From an uncultured Atopobium sp. (GTDB lineage Bacteria > Actinomycetota > Coriobacteriia > Coriobacteriales > Atopobiaceae), in assembly GCA_938045565.1 (NCBI GenBank), contig CALIAZ010000047.1:1-39894 (forward strand): a stretch of DNA of 39,894 bases, read 5' to 3'. The translations under genes and the position numbers were made by a program. Within the stretch, counting starts at the first letter, position 1; each line of letters opens with the position of its first letter. Under the pieces are notes generated by a model. That model was given only the letters and a program-made list of their open reading frames with translations, was not told the origin of the DNA and did no database searches. Positions 32,680 through 39,894 of this stretch are shown piece by piece.

Positions 32680-33579
32680 ATGCACGTTCTTCTTACCGGT
32701 GCGCATGGCCAGTTAGGCAACGAGCTCAAACGTCTTTTTGAATCCGGTGTCTCTGAGATTGGTCCAATTCCAGAGGTTTTTGTTGAACCAGATGTTGATT
32801 ATACCGATGCTGATGAACTTGATATTACTAGTTCAGAGGCAGTAAGTGCGTGGTTTGACCAGCACGAGCACTATGACGTTGTTATTAACTGTGCCGCTGC
32901 AACAAACGTAGATGGTTGTGAAAGTAATTTTGAGGCAGCGTTTGCGGTAAATGCACTTGGTCCCATGAATCTTGCACGAGCTTGTAGCGCTACGCAAACA
33001 AAGCTTGTTCAGGTTTCCACTGATTATGTGTTTAGCGGCAAAGAAAGCACTCCTCGTACAGAACAAGATGCTCCTTATCCTGTTTCTGAATATGGTCGAT
33101 CTAAATTAGCGGGAGAGGGGCTTGCTCTCGCTGCAAATCCTCAAACGTTTGTGGTGAGAACTGCATGGCTTTATGGCTATGTTGGCAAGAACTTTGTAGC
33201 AACTATGCGTACTCTTGGTGCTAAGTATCCAGAGATTAGCGTTGTTGATGATCAAGTGGGTAATCCTACCAGCGCAAATGATCTTGCTCATACAATCTTG
33301 TGCATTGCAGCTACTGAGAACTATGGTATCTATCATGCAACCAATGAGGGAACATGCTCGTGGGCTGATTTTGCTGAGGCTATTATGGCTGGCAGTAATC
33401 TTGAGTGTAAGGTGGTCAGGGTAACTTCTGCTCAGTGGAAAGAGATGCACCCAGAAAGTGCTTCTCGCCCTGCATATTCATCTTTGGTAAACGGTCATCT
33501 TGAGAGTACCATTGGAAACTGTATGAGGCCTTGGCAAGAGGCTCTTGCGACATATCTTTCGAATGTAGAAAGAGGTTAG
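32680..33579 (+). CDS. rmlD: dTDP-4-dehydrorhamnose reductase RmlD
   Basis: A 299-residue short-chain dehydrogenase that performs the last, NAD(P)H-dependent step to dTDP-L-rhamnose. The nucleotide-binding motif is TGAHGQLGNEL. The catalytic region has STDYVFSG and the YGRSKLAGE YxxxK motif. ATG at 32680 follows GGGAGAG. The longer in-frame extension overlaps rmlA and is unlike the family. There is no fused RmlC domain. Confidence 0.93.
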   Translation: MHVLLTGAHGQLGNELKRLFESGVSEIGPIPEVFVEPDVDYTDADELDITSSEAVSAWFDQHEHYDVVINCAAATNVDGCESNFEAAFAVNALGPMNLARACSATQTKLVQVSTDYVFSGKESTPRTEQDAPYPVSEYGRSKLAGEGLALAANPQTFVVRTAWLYGYVGKNFVATMRTLGAKYPEISVVDDQVGNPTSANDLAHTILCIAATENYGIYHATNEGTCSWADFAEAIMAGSNLECKVVRVTSAQWKEMHPESASRPAYSSLVNGHLESTIGNCMRPWQEALATYLSNVERG

Positions 33580-33580
33580 T

Positions 33581-34648
33581 GTGAAGACCTATTTAGTAAC
33601 TGGTGGAGCTGGATTTATTGGATCTAACTTTATCCACTATATGCTCAAAAGAAATCAGGACATTCATATCTTGAATGTGGATGCTCTGACGTATGCAGGC
33701 AACCTTGAGAACCTTTCGGAATATGATCAAGACCCTCGCTATACCTTTGCTCATGTAGATATTAGGGATAAAGAGGCTCTAACGCAGCTGTTTGAGACTC
33801 ATCATCCTGATTATGTTGTGAACTTTGCTGCAGAGAGCCACGTAGACCGCTCTATTGAAGATCCGGGCGCCTTTGCTGACACAAACGTTATGGGTACTGT
33901 CGCGCTTCTGAGCGTTGCAGAGTCTTTCTGGAATGATGGCCAGGGCTCCTACGGAGATCACAAATACTTGCAGGTTTCTACTGATGAGGTCTATGGCTCG
34001 CTGCCACTTGATGATCCAGAGGCATTTTTCCGCGAGACTACACCATTGAGCCCTCATAGCCCTTACTCTGCGTCTAAGGCTTCTGCAGATATGTTTGTAA
34101 AGGCCTGGCATGATACGTACGGATTCCCAGCAGTAATCACCCGTTGCTCTAACAATTACGGTCCTTATCAGTTCCCTGAGAAGCTTATTCCTTTGATGAT
34201 CGAGAATTGCTTGGAGCACAAGGCTCTTCCTGTCTATGGCGATGGACTTAACGTTCGTGACTGGTTGTACGTTGACGATCACTGCAAGGCAATTGCTATG
34301 GTTCTTGAAGGCGGACGTCTTGGTGAGGTCTATAACGTTGGCGGTCACAATGAGCGCAACAACCTCTACATTGTTAAGCGCATCATCAGCGAAGTTGCAA
34401 GAATCACAGGTGACACTCAGATTACTGAGGATCTGATTTCTTATGTAACTGATCGTAAGGGTCATGACCGCCGTTACGGTATTGCGCCTGATAAGATTAA
34501 AGATGAGCTTGGCTGGTATCCAGAAACTCCATTTGAAGAGGGAATTGTTACCACTATCAACTGGTATTTAGAGAACCGTAAGTGGGTTAAGAATGTAGTT
34601 TCCGGTGATTACCAGGATTACTACAAGAAGATGTATGAAGGTCGATAA
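33581..34648 (+). CDS. rmlB: dTDP-glucose 4,6-dehydratase RmlB
   Basis: A 355-residue extended short-chain dehydrogenase that turns dTDP-glucose into dTDP-4-keto-6-deoxyglucose. It has GGAGFIGSNFI for NAD+ binding, STDEVYG, and YSASK with catalytic Tyr and Lys. GTG at 33581 starts one base after the rmlD stop, with GAGG upstream. The TAATG overlap couples it to licD. The pathway order here is A-D-B, with C missing. Confidence 0.95.
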   Translation: MKTYLVTGGAGFIGSNFIHYMLKRNQDIHILNVDALTYAGNLENLSEYDQDPRYTFAHVDIRDKEALTQLFETHHPDYVVNFAAESHVDRSIEDPGAFADTNVMGTVALLSVAESFWNDGQGSYGDHKYLQVSTDEVYGSLPLDDPEAFFRETTPLSPHSPYSASKASADMFVKAWHDTYGFPAVITRCSNNYGPYQFPEKLIPLMIENCLEHKALPVYGDGLNVRDWLYVDDHCKAIAMVLEGGRLGEVYNVGGHNERNNLYIVKRIISEVARITGDTQITEDLISYVTDRKGHDRRYGIAPDKIKDELGWYPETPFEEGIVTTINWYLENRKWVKNVVSGDYQDYYKKMYEGR

Positions 34649-35493
34649 TGCGCACATACGATACAGAAACGCTTAAACATCTCCAGCAAGTTGAACGCAT
34701 GATCTTTAAAGATTTTGTTGATACCTGCGAGTCTCATAGTATCCGCTATTTTGGTATTGCTGGCACTGGTATCGGCGCCTTGCGTCATAAGGGTTTTATT
34801 CCTTGGGATGACGATATTGATGTTGCGCTTCCTGCAGAAGACTTCCATAAACTCCTAGCTATCTACGATGAAGAATGGGCTGATAAATACAGCATCATCA
34901 ACTCAGAACGCAACATTAACTACCCGTTCCCTACAACACGCATTATGCTCAAGGGTACTCAGTTTTGTGAAGAAGCACTTGCATCGCTTCCACTTGATTT
35001 GGGAATCTTCTTGGATGTCTATTGTTTTGACAACGTATCAGATAATCAAAAAGAGTATGAGAAACAGGCACGTGATACCTGGTTCTGGTCACACATGCGT
35101 ATTTTGGTAGATGTTCCACATCCCGTTATCCTGGTTGATGGTATTAAGGGAAAGCTCCTGCGTGTGGGAGTCACCATAGGCAGGGGAGTCTGCAAGCTGT
35201 TTCATGTATCTACTCAAAAGATGTATGAGCGTGAGCAAGAAGCTCGTAATCGCTATGCACACATCAAAACTAAGCGCATTGGATACTTGAACGACACCGA
35301 TCCATGGACACAGACATATTACGTTGATGATATTTTCCCTGTTAAAAAGCTTGAGTATGAAGGAATGATGGTTGCATTCCCTAATAAAATCGAGGAGTTC
35401 CTTGAGCTTGTATATGGCGATTATATGCAGCTACCTCCAGTCGAGAAACGCAAAAATCACTATCCAGCTCGCCTTGATTTTGGTCCTTATTAA
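34648..35493 (+). CDS. licD: LicD-family phosphocholine transferase
   Basis: A 281-residue LicD protein, which moves a phosphocholine or similar nucleotide-linked phospho-group onto surface sugars. The signature GIGALRHKGFIPWDDDIDVAL (about residues 45-65) is intact, including the Asp triplet that binds metal. The C-terminal FPNKIEEFLELVYGDYM segment is also typical. The start overlaps the rmlB stop, tying it to rhamnose synthesis. The neighbouring licCA and licB supply CDP-choline, so choline is the likely donor group. Other LicD proteins use ribitol or glycerol phosphate, which remains possible. Confidence 0.9.
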   Translation: MRTYDTETLKHLQQVERMIFKDFVDTCESHSIRYFGIAGTGIGALRHKGFIPWDDDIDVALPAEDFHKLLAIYDEEWADKYSIINSERNINYPFPTTRIMLKGTQFCEEALASLPLDLGIFLDVYCFDNVSDNQKEYEKQARDTWFWSHMRILVDVPHPVILVDGIKGKLLRVGVTIGRGVCKLFHVSTQKMYEREQEARNRYAHIKTKRIGYLNDTDPWTQTYYVDDIFPVKKLEYEGMMVAFPNKIEEFLELVYGDYMQLPPVEKRKNHYPARLDFGPY

Positions 35494-35527
35494 TTCAAAA
35501 CTCACTCTGATTCATGACAAGTACTCT

Positions 35528-35554
35528 AAACGGCACGTATTGTGCCGTTTTTTT
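35528..35554 (+). terminator. Terminator after licD
   Basis: AAACGGCAC and GTGCCGTTT form a perfect 9-bp stem with a GTATT loop, followed by TTTT. It separates the rml-licD transcript from licCA. Confidence 0.9.
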
Positions 35555-35603
35555 GTGAGTCCTGATGGCTGAATATCAGGTAAGCTCAAAATCGTTACTA
35601 ATT

Positions 35604-35652
35604 TGTTCAAAATAATATATAGCTTGTTAAAAATTGAACATAGTAGTACTAT
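35604..35652 (+). promoter_or_regulatory. licCA promoter with inverted repeat
   Basis: TTGTTA (35624-35629) and TACTAT (35647-35652) are 17 nt apart. TGTTCAA (35604-35610) and TTGAACA (35634-35640) form an inverted repeat that flanks the -35 and runs into the spacer. This placement fits an operator. The N-terminal HTH of the licCA product is an obvious candidate for binding it. Confidence 0.4.
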
Positions 35653-35714
35653 CTCAAGTGTGTTTTAGCTTGAAATCATTTTTTTGCTATCAGAGGTCTT
35701 CATTTGGAGGAACC

Positions 35715-37505
35715 GTGGCACTGACAAAGAACGTGTTTTCTGTATTAAAAACTATTGCTCTTTCTGACGAGAAGCTCAATCAGAGGCAGCTTGCAGAAGA
35801 GATTGAGCTTTCTCTAGGATCAGTTAACTCAGCAGTTAAAACGCTTGAGGACCAGGGTCTTATCGAAGAGGGACTCATCACACCAAAGGGTCTTGAAGCA
35901 CTGAAGCCTTATGAAGTTAAGAATGCCATCATCATGGCTGCTGGTCTGTCTTCTCGCTTTGCACCTATCTCATATGAGAAGCCAAAAGGTGTCCTGAAGG
36001 TTCGTGGAGAAGTTCTGATTGAACGTCAAATTCATCAGTTGCTTGAAGCTGGTATTACTGACATCACCGTTGTTGTGGGTTATAAGAAGGAGTACTTCTT
36101 CTATTTGGAGGAGAAGTATGGCGTCAAGATTATTGTTAACCCAGATTACGCAACAAGAAATAACAATTCCACGCTGTGGTATGTAAAAGACCAACTTGAT
36201 AATACGTATATCTGCTCGTCAGATGATTACTTTACTCAGAATCCTTTTGAGCACTATGTCTATGAGGCTTATTACTCAGCAACGTATGTTGCAGGAGAAA
36301 CTGATGAGTGGTGTCTTAAAGAGGGACGTGGCGGTCGTATTACCGGCGTAGAAATTGGCGGTTCAAATTCTTGGATTATGCTTGGTCACGTCTACTTTGA
36401 CAGGCAATTCTCAAAGAAGTTTGTAGACATTCTTGAGGCTGTCTACGACAAGCCAGAAACCGTTGATATGCTCTGGGAAGAGATTTACGTCCGTCACATC
36501 AAAGAGCTTTCTATGACCATTAGAAAGTATCCTGACGGCGTCATTTACGAGTTTGATTCCCTTGATGAGCTTCGTCAGTTTGACCCAGCGTTTATTGAGA
36601 ACATCGACTCAGAGATTTTTGACAACATTGTCTCGGTGCTTCATTGTCAAAAGAAGTACATTCACGGTTTCTATCCTCTCAAGCAGGGACTTACCAATCT
36701 GTCTGCTCACTTTATTGTGGGATATGGTAATGATGCTCAGGAGTATGTCTATAGACATCCTGGCGTTGGTACCGAGAAACTTGTTGATCGCGCAGCTGAA
36801 GAGGCTGGTCTTCGACTTGCTCGTGAGCTTGGCCTAGATAGCACCTTTATTTACGAGGATCAAAAAGAAGGTTGGAAGATTTCCAAGTTTGTGAAAAACG
36901 CTCAGAATCTTAATCCTCATAACCCTGAGCAGCTCAAGCGCGCAATGGAGATGGGCCATAAGCTACATCATAGCGGCGCCTCACTTGATCGTTCTTTTGA
37001 CTTTGTCAACGAGGGTCTTAATTACGAGAAGCTTCTGCTTGAAGAGGGTCCTATTGAGATTCCTGGCTACTATGAGCTTCGCGAGAAGGTCTTGCGCTTG
37101 AAGAAATATGCAGACGCTGATCAGTATCCCGTTGTCATTTCTCACAATGATTTCTTCTATCTGAATTTCTTGATTGATGAGGATGGCAACTATAGCCTTA
37201 TTGACTGGGAATACGCAGGCATGTCAGACGAGGCAAACGACTTTGGTACCTTTACAGTTTGTTGTGAGCTTACTGACGATGAAGCAAATGCTGCTATTGA
37301 TTATTACTTTGGACAAGAAGCAACCTTTGAGCAACGCAGACACTTCTGGAGTTATGTAGTCTTTGCTGGTTGGTGCTGGTATTTGTGGTCTCTGGTCAAG
37401 GAAGCAGAGGGCGAGAACGTAGGCGAGTGGTTCTTTATTTACTATCGCTACGCTGCAAACAATATTGACCGTGTACTTTCTTGGTACGAAGAGAACCAGA
37501 ACTAA
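35715..37505 (+). CDS. HTH-LicC-LicA fusion: choline cytidylyltransferase and choline kinase
   Basis: A 596-residue three-domain protein. Residues about 1-65 are a winged helix (LNQRQLAEEIELSLGSVNSAVKTLEDQGLI in pieces). Residues about 70-300 are a LicC-like nucleotidyltransferase (AIIMAAGLSSRFAP, then EKPKGVLKVRG). Residues about 310-596 are a LicA-like choline kinase with catalytic SHNDFFYLN (about 476) and IDWEYAGM (about 496). It should phosphorylate choline and then activate it to CDP-choline. The HTH suggests the enzyme also controls its own operon. GTG at 35715 follows TTGGAGG. The longer open frame lacks a site. licB follows 17 nt after the stop. Confidence 0.9.
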   Translation: MALTKNVFSVLKTIALSDEKLNQRQLAEEIELSLGSVNSAVKTLEDQGLIEEGLITPKGLEALKPYEVKNAIIMAAGLSSRFAPISYEKPKGVLKVRGEVLIERQIHQLLEAGITDITVVVGYKKEYFFYLEEKYGVKIIVNPDYATRNNNSTLWYVKDQLDNTYICSSDDYFTQNPFEHYVYEAYYSATYVAGETDEWCLKEGRGGRITGVEIGGSNSWIMLGHVYFDRQFSKKFVDILEAVYDKPETVDMLWEEIYVRHIKELSMTIRKYPDGVIYEFDSLDELRQFDPAFIENIDSEIFDNIVSVLHCQKKYIHGFYPLKQGLTNLSAHFIVGYGNDAQEYVYRHPGVGTEKLVDRAAEEAGLRLARELGLDSTFIYEDQKEGWKISKFVKNAQNLNPHNPEQLKRAMEMGHKLHHSGASLDRSFDFVNEGLNYEKLLLEEGPIEIPGYYELREKVLRLKKYADADQYPVVISHNDFFYLNFLIDEDGNYSLIDWEYAGMSDEANDFGTFTVCCELTDDEANAAIDYYFGQEATFEQRRHFWSYVVFAGWCWYLWSLVKEAEGENVGEWFFIYYRYAANNIDRVLSWYEENQN

Positions 37506-37522
37506 GAGTAAAAGGGGAAATA

Positions 37523-38470
37523 ATGCAATATGGTTTATTGAGCGGTATTCTTTGGGCAGTTGATACCGTTATCCTTGGTGTTGCTCTTGGTATGAGCCCC
37601 TATGTTGATTCCGCTCAGGCATCCTTTGCCAGTGCATTTATGCATGACTTTTTTGCTGCGGCTATTCTTCTTGTCATGATGGGACGTAAGGGTAGGCTGA
37701 GGGACACCCTTGAAGCTGCAAAAACTAAGAGTGGTCGCGTTGTTATGCTTGGTGCTCTTTTAGGCGGACCAATTGGTATGAGTGGTTATCTTGCCGCAAT
37801 TAATGCTATTGGGCCTGGTTACACCGCAGCTATTTCAGCTTTTTATCCAGCCGTTGGCTCGCTCTTGGCATGGCTTTTGCTTAAAGAAAAAATGAATTTG
37901 AAGCAGGTCATTGCTCTTATTGTGGCTCTTGTTGGCGTCATGGTTATTGGTGTATCCACCGCTGCAGGAGAAGGTAACGGTAACGTTCTTATTGGAATCT
38001 TAGGTGTTATTGCCTGTGTCTTTGGTTGGGGCTCTGAGGCAGTTATCTTGGCGTGGGGTATGCAAGACGATGCTGTTGATAATGAGACTGCACTCCAGAT
38101 TAGGGAAACTACCTCTGCGTTTGCTTACGGTCTTATTATCTTGCCTCTCGCAGGCTCTGTAGAGTTTGCAAGCCAGGTTGCTGTAACTCCTGCTAATGGT
38201 GTTGTCTTTATCGCAGCGCTTGCAGGCACCGCTTCGTATCTCTTCTACTACAAAGCAATTGACGTCATTGGTGCTTCTCGCGGTATGGCCTTGAATATTT
38301 CTTATTCTGCCTGGTCAGTCATTTTTGCAGCGCTTGCAGGCATTATTTTGCCAGCTATTATGCCAGAAGCAATCCCATCTCCTCTGACCGTCATTTGCTG
38401 CATTGTCATTATTGTGGGAACCGTTCTTTCGGCAACTCCAGACTGGAACGAACTGCTCAAGAGAGATTAA
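37523..38470 (+). CDS. licB: LicB-type choline permease (DMT superfamily)
   Basis: A 315-residue membrane protein with about ten hydrophobic helices in two repeated halves, of the drug/metabolite transporter superfamily. LicB proteins import choline for the Lic pathway. Supporting features are the GWGSEAVILAWGMQDDAVDNETALQIRETTSAF stretch (in pieces) typical of LicB, and the position directly after licCA. ATG at 37523 follows AAGGGGA. A longer in-frame reading overlaps licCA. Confidence 0.88.
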   Translation: MQYGLLSGILWAVDTVILGVALGMSPYVDSAQASFASAFMHDFFAAAILLVMMGRKGRLRDTLEAAKTKSGRVVMLGALLGGPIGMSGYLAAINAIGPGYTAAISAFYPAVGSLLAWLLLKEKMNLKQVIALIVALVGVMVIGVSTAAGEGNGNVLIGILGVIACVFGWGSEAVILAWGMQDDAVDNETALQIRETTSAFAYGLIILPLAGSVEFASQVAVTPANGVVFIAALAGTASYLFYYKAIDVIGASRGMALNISYSAWSVIFAALAGIILPAIMPEAIPSPLTVICCIVIIVGTVLSATPDWNELLKRD

Positions 38471-38498
38471 TTTGTTGCTGCAATTCTAGAGGTCTTAC

Positions 38499-38537
38499 AA
38501 AAAGCGAGTCATTCTACGATAAGAACGACTCGCTTTT
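38499..38537. terminator. Bidirectional terminator after licB
   Basis: AAAAGCGAGTC and GACTCGCTTTT pair perfectly around a 16-nt loop, with A and T runs on both sides. It closes the lic operon and the convergent sulfatase-like gene. Confidence 0.88.
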
Positions 38538-38614
38538 GCTTGTCTAAAGGTGAGAACCTACATTTGAAAGAGCTATTTATCGGAAACTAGCCTCCAGTTG
38601 TTTCCCGTCAAACT

Positions 38615-39894
38615 CTAGGTAGTAAAGTTGGTTGCGTCACCATTGATGACAAACTCTCTCAGTTCTGCATCGCGGTTATTCTCGGTAATAGTCTCGATGT
38701 AGTAGCGAGGACGGTTCTCTCCCTCATAGGACTCATCAAGAGGAGTGGTGTACCTAGAGAGCATCTGAGAATCTGCACCCATATCTTTGAGCGTTTGAGC
38801 CAAGATATCGTAGTGCCAGACAGGAGCGTCTGAGATCTGCATTGGTTGGTCGGCTTCTTCTGCGCTTTGACCAGCAGGCTTATAGAAAATTGCTGGAGCA
38901 GAAGTCTCGGTAATGTCGTTTGGCGTCAGATACCAGCGACCATGGTCAGCAGTCACAATAATAGAGGTGTTTTCGTAGAGGCCAAGACGCTTAAGCTCTG
39001 CAATATAAGCATCTACAATTTTCCAAGCACCGCGGGTCTGCTCAATTTCATTTTCTTCACTTGGATCTTTGGGGTGCTCAAGGTTCCTATTAAGAATAAA
39101 AGGACCATGGGAGCCCATAAGATGGATAAAGCGGAAGCTTCCTGTATCGTTTTCATCGTGAACGGACAGACCATAGTGCTGGAGTTCCTGGTAATACTTA
39201 AGGTCGTCTTCGTTATAGCGCTGAGAAGACATATCAACCTCGTCATACGTAAATTTCCTCATCATACGCATGTTAAGGTCCTCGGTGTAATACCAGAAGC
39301 GAGGCTTAAATACCCAAGGCATGTCCCTGCAGAACGCCGTCTTGTAGAGAATACGCAGTGCACCAAGAATGTTGAGCTGATTCTCTGAACCACGACCGCG
39401 AAGCTCGTGATAGTTGATAGTGCGGTTGTGCATATAGTCGGTATAAATTGAGTTGAAGTTATCGGTATACAGGCCAACAGAATAGCCAAGCTTATTGATG
39501 TCATCTAGATAATGGCTGTTGTCCGCCCAGCCATTAACAAAGTCTCCAAATGATTGACCAGGCTGCAGACGATTTTCAAAGACAAGGGAAGAAATTCCAT
39601 AGCGTGTTGGAATCATTGATCCCGCGGAATTTCTGTACCAGGTAAAGCCCGTCATGTGGGTAAATGTCTCGGGATACTCGTTATAAATTTGCTGCACAAA
39701 GGCCGTATCGGTGGTATCCAGGACAAAGACCACAACGTTCTTCTTGGAAGATACGTTAAAGAGACCATCTCTTGTGGCATAGATTTGCTGAGATTCTCTT
39801 GTGTTTACGTCAGTAAAAGCAGCTACAGCTGGTCCCCACAGACTTGCAACACCCACTGCCTGGACAATGATAAGACCTGTTGCGGTTACTAGAA
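38615..39894 (-). CDS. Membrane sulfatase/LtaS-like protein, 5' end beyond window
   Basis: The C-terminal part (at least 425 residues) of an alkaline-phosphatase-superfamily protein, the group that includes LtaS, EptA-type transferases and sulfatases. The frame is open to the window edge with a hydrophobic segment (TGLIIVQAV) that is probably the last membrane helix, so the start is outside. Metal-site motifs are FVLDTTD, IHLMGSHGPF and VTADHGRW. The nucleophile Thr is probably in SMIPTRYG. It would act outside the membrane on lipids, teichoic acids or other phosphodiesters. Substrate is not determinable here. Confidence 0.8.
   Translation of the reverse strand, partial: LVTATGLIIVQAVGVASLWGPAVAAFTDVNTRESQQIYATRDGLFNVSSKKNVVVFVLDTTDTAFVQQIYNEYPETFTHMTGFTWYRNSAGSMIPTRYGISSLVFENRLQPGQSFGDFVNGWADNSHYLDDINKLGYSVGLYTDNFNSIYTDYMHNRTINYHELRGRGSENQLNILGALRILYKTAFCRDMPWVFKPRFWYYTEDLNMRMMRKFTYDEVDMSSQRYNEDDLKYYQELQHYGLSVHDENDTGSFRFIHLMGSHGPFILNRNLEHPKDPSEENEIEQTRGAWKIVDAYIAELKRLGLYENTSIIVTADHGRWYLTPNDITETSAPAIFYKPAGQSAEEADQPMQISDAPVWHYDILAQTLKDMGADSQMLSRYTTPLDESYEGENRPRYYIETITENNRDAELREFVINGDATNFTT

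Noticed and set aside
33779..34465. 228-residue open frame antisense to rmlB
   Set aside because: It lies wholly within rmlB on the opposite strand without a ribosome site or recognisable motif.

Overview
The window looks like a chromosomal segment of a Coriobacteriia member (Actinomycetota), most likely Atopobiaceae near Lancefieldella/Atopobium parvulum. This is inferred from gene content and style: a low-GC monoderm Tad pilus locus, an RDAC-type small protein, a lipoprotein tannase-like enzyme, a CarD-family regulator, GTG/TTG starts with good Shine-Dalgarno sites, and many short gene overlaps. No marker gene proves the genus.

Layout. (1) 1-436: a structured leader with a 9-bp tandem repeat, a terminator, and two further large inverted repeats. 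(2) 437-9860: an AT-rich, tightly overlapping Flp/Tad pilus operon (cpaB, tadZ/cpaE, tadA, tadB, tadC, flp, an unknown anchored protein, three TadE-like pseudopilins, a large TadG-like protein, then a DUF192 protein and a zinc-ribbon protein). No prepilin peptidase is present. (3) 9915-12263: a DUF2207 membrane protein, a strong terminator and a small XRE-type regulator. (4) 12372-12548: a tRNA-Phe gene (minus strand) with its own promoter and terminator. (5) 12558-17377: an RDAC-like protein (minus), a tannase-like lipoprotein whose nucleophile position is Ala, a membrane-anchored cyclophilin, a CarD-like regulator, an ACT protein and a Cof-type HAD hydrolase. (6) 17514-25216: Kup potassium transporter and RlmKL-like rRNA methyltransferase (minus), a phosphoglucomutase/phosphomannomutase (plus), and a membrane-anchored C39-like protein with Ser at the Cys position (minus). 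(7) 25440-29489: ArgR, a class A penicillin-binding protein (minus) with a repetitive Gly-Thr tail, and TyrRS. (8) 29523-38470: a cell-surface glycan block: DUF6541 membrane protein, rmlA, rmlD, rmlB, licD, terminator, then a fused HTH-LicC-LicA protein and LicB. (9) 38615-39894: the C-terminal part of a membrane sulfatase/LtaS-like protein running off the window.

How the genes work together. The Tad genes make a type IVc pilus for adhesion. The phosphoglucomutase can supply glucose-1-phosphate to RmlA. RmlA, RmlB and RmlD make dTDP-L-rhamnose, but RmlC is not in the window. LicB imports choline, the LicC-LicA fusion phosphorylates and CDP-activates it, and LicD transfers phosphocholine, so the locus predicts a phosphocholine-decorated, rhamnose-containing surface glycan. 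The DUF6541 protein and the sulfatase-like protein are plausible envelope partners.

Most notable signals: a recurring 11-mer GCGAGAAACCC (four exact copies, two near copies); three proteins with degraded catalytic motifs (tannase-like, C39-like, RlmL domain); the HTH-LicC-LicA three-domain fusion behind an inverted repeat; a shared intergenic palindrome AGTTATAACT; and mutually exclusive hairpins upstream of the Tad operon.
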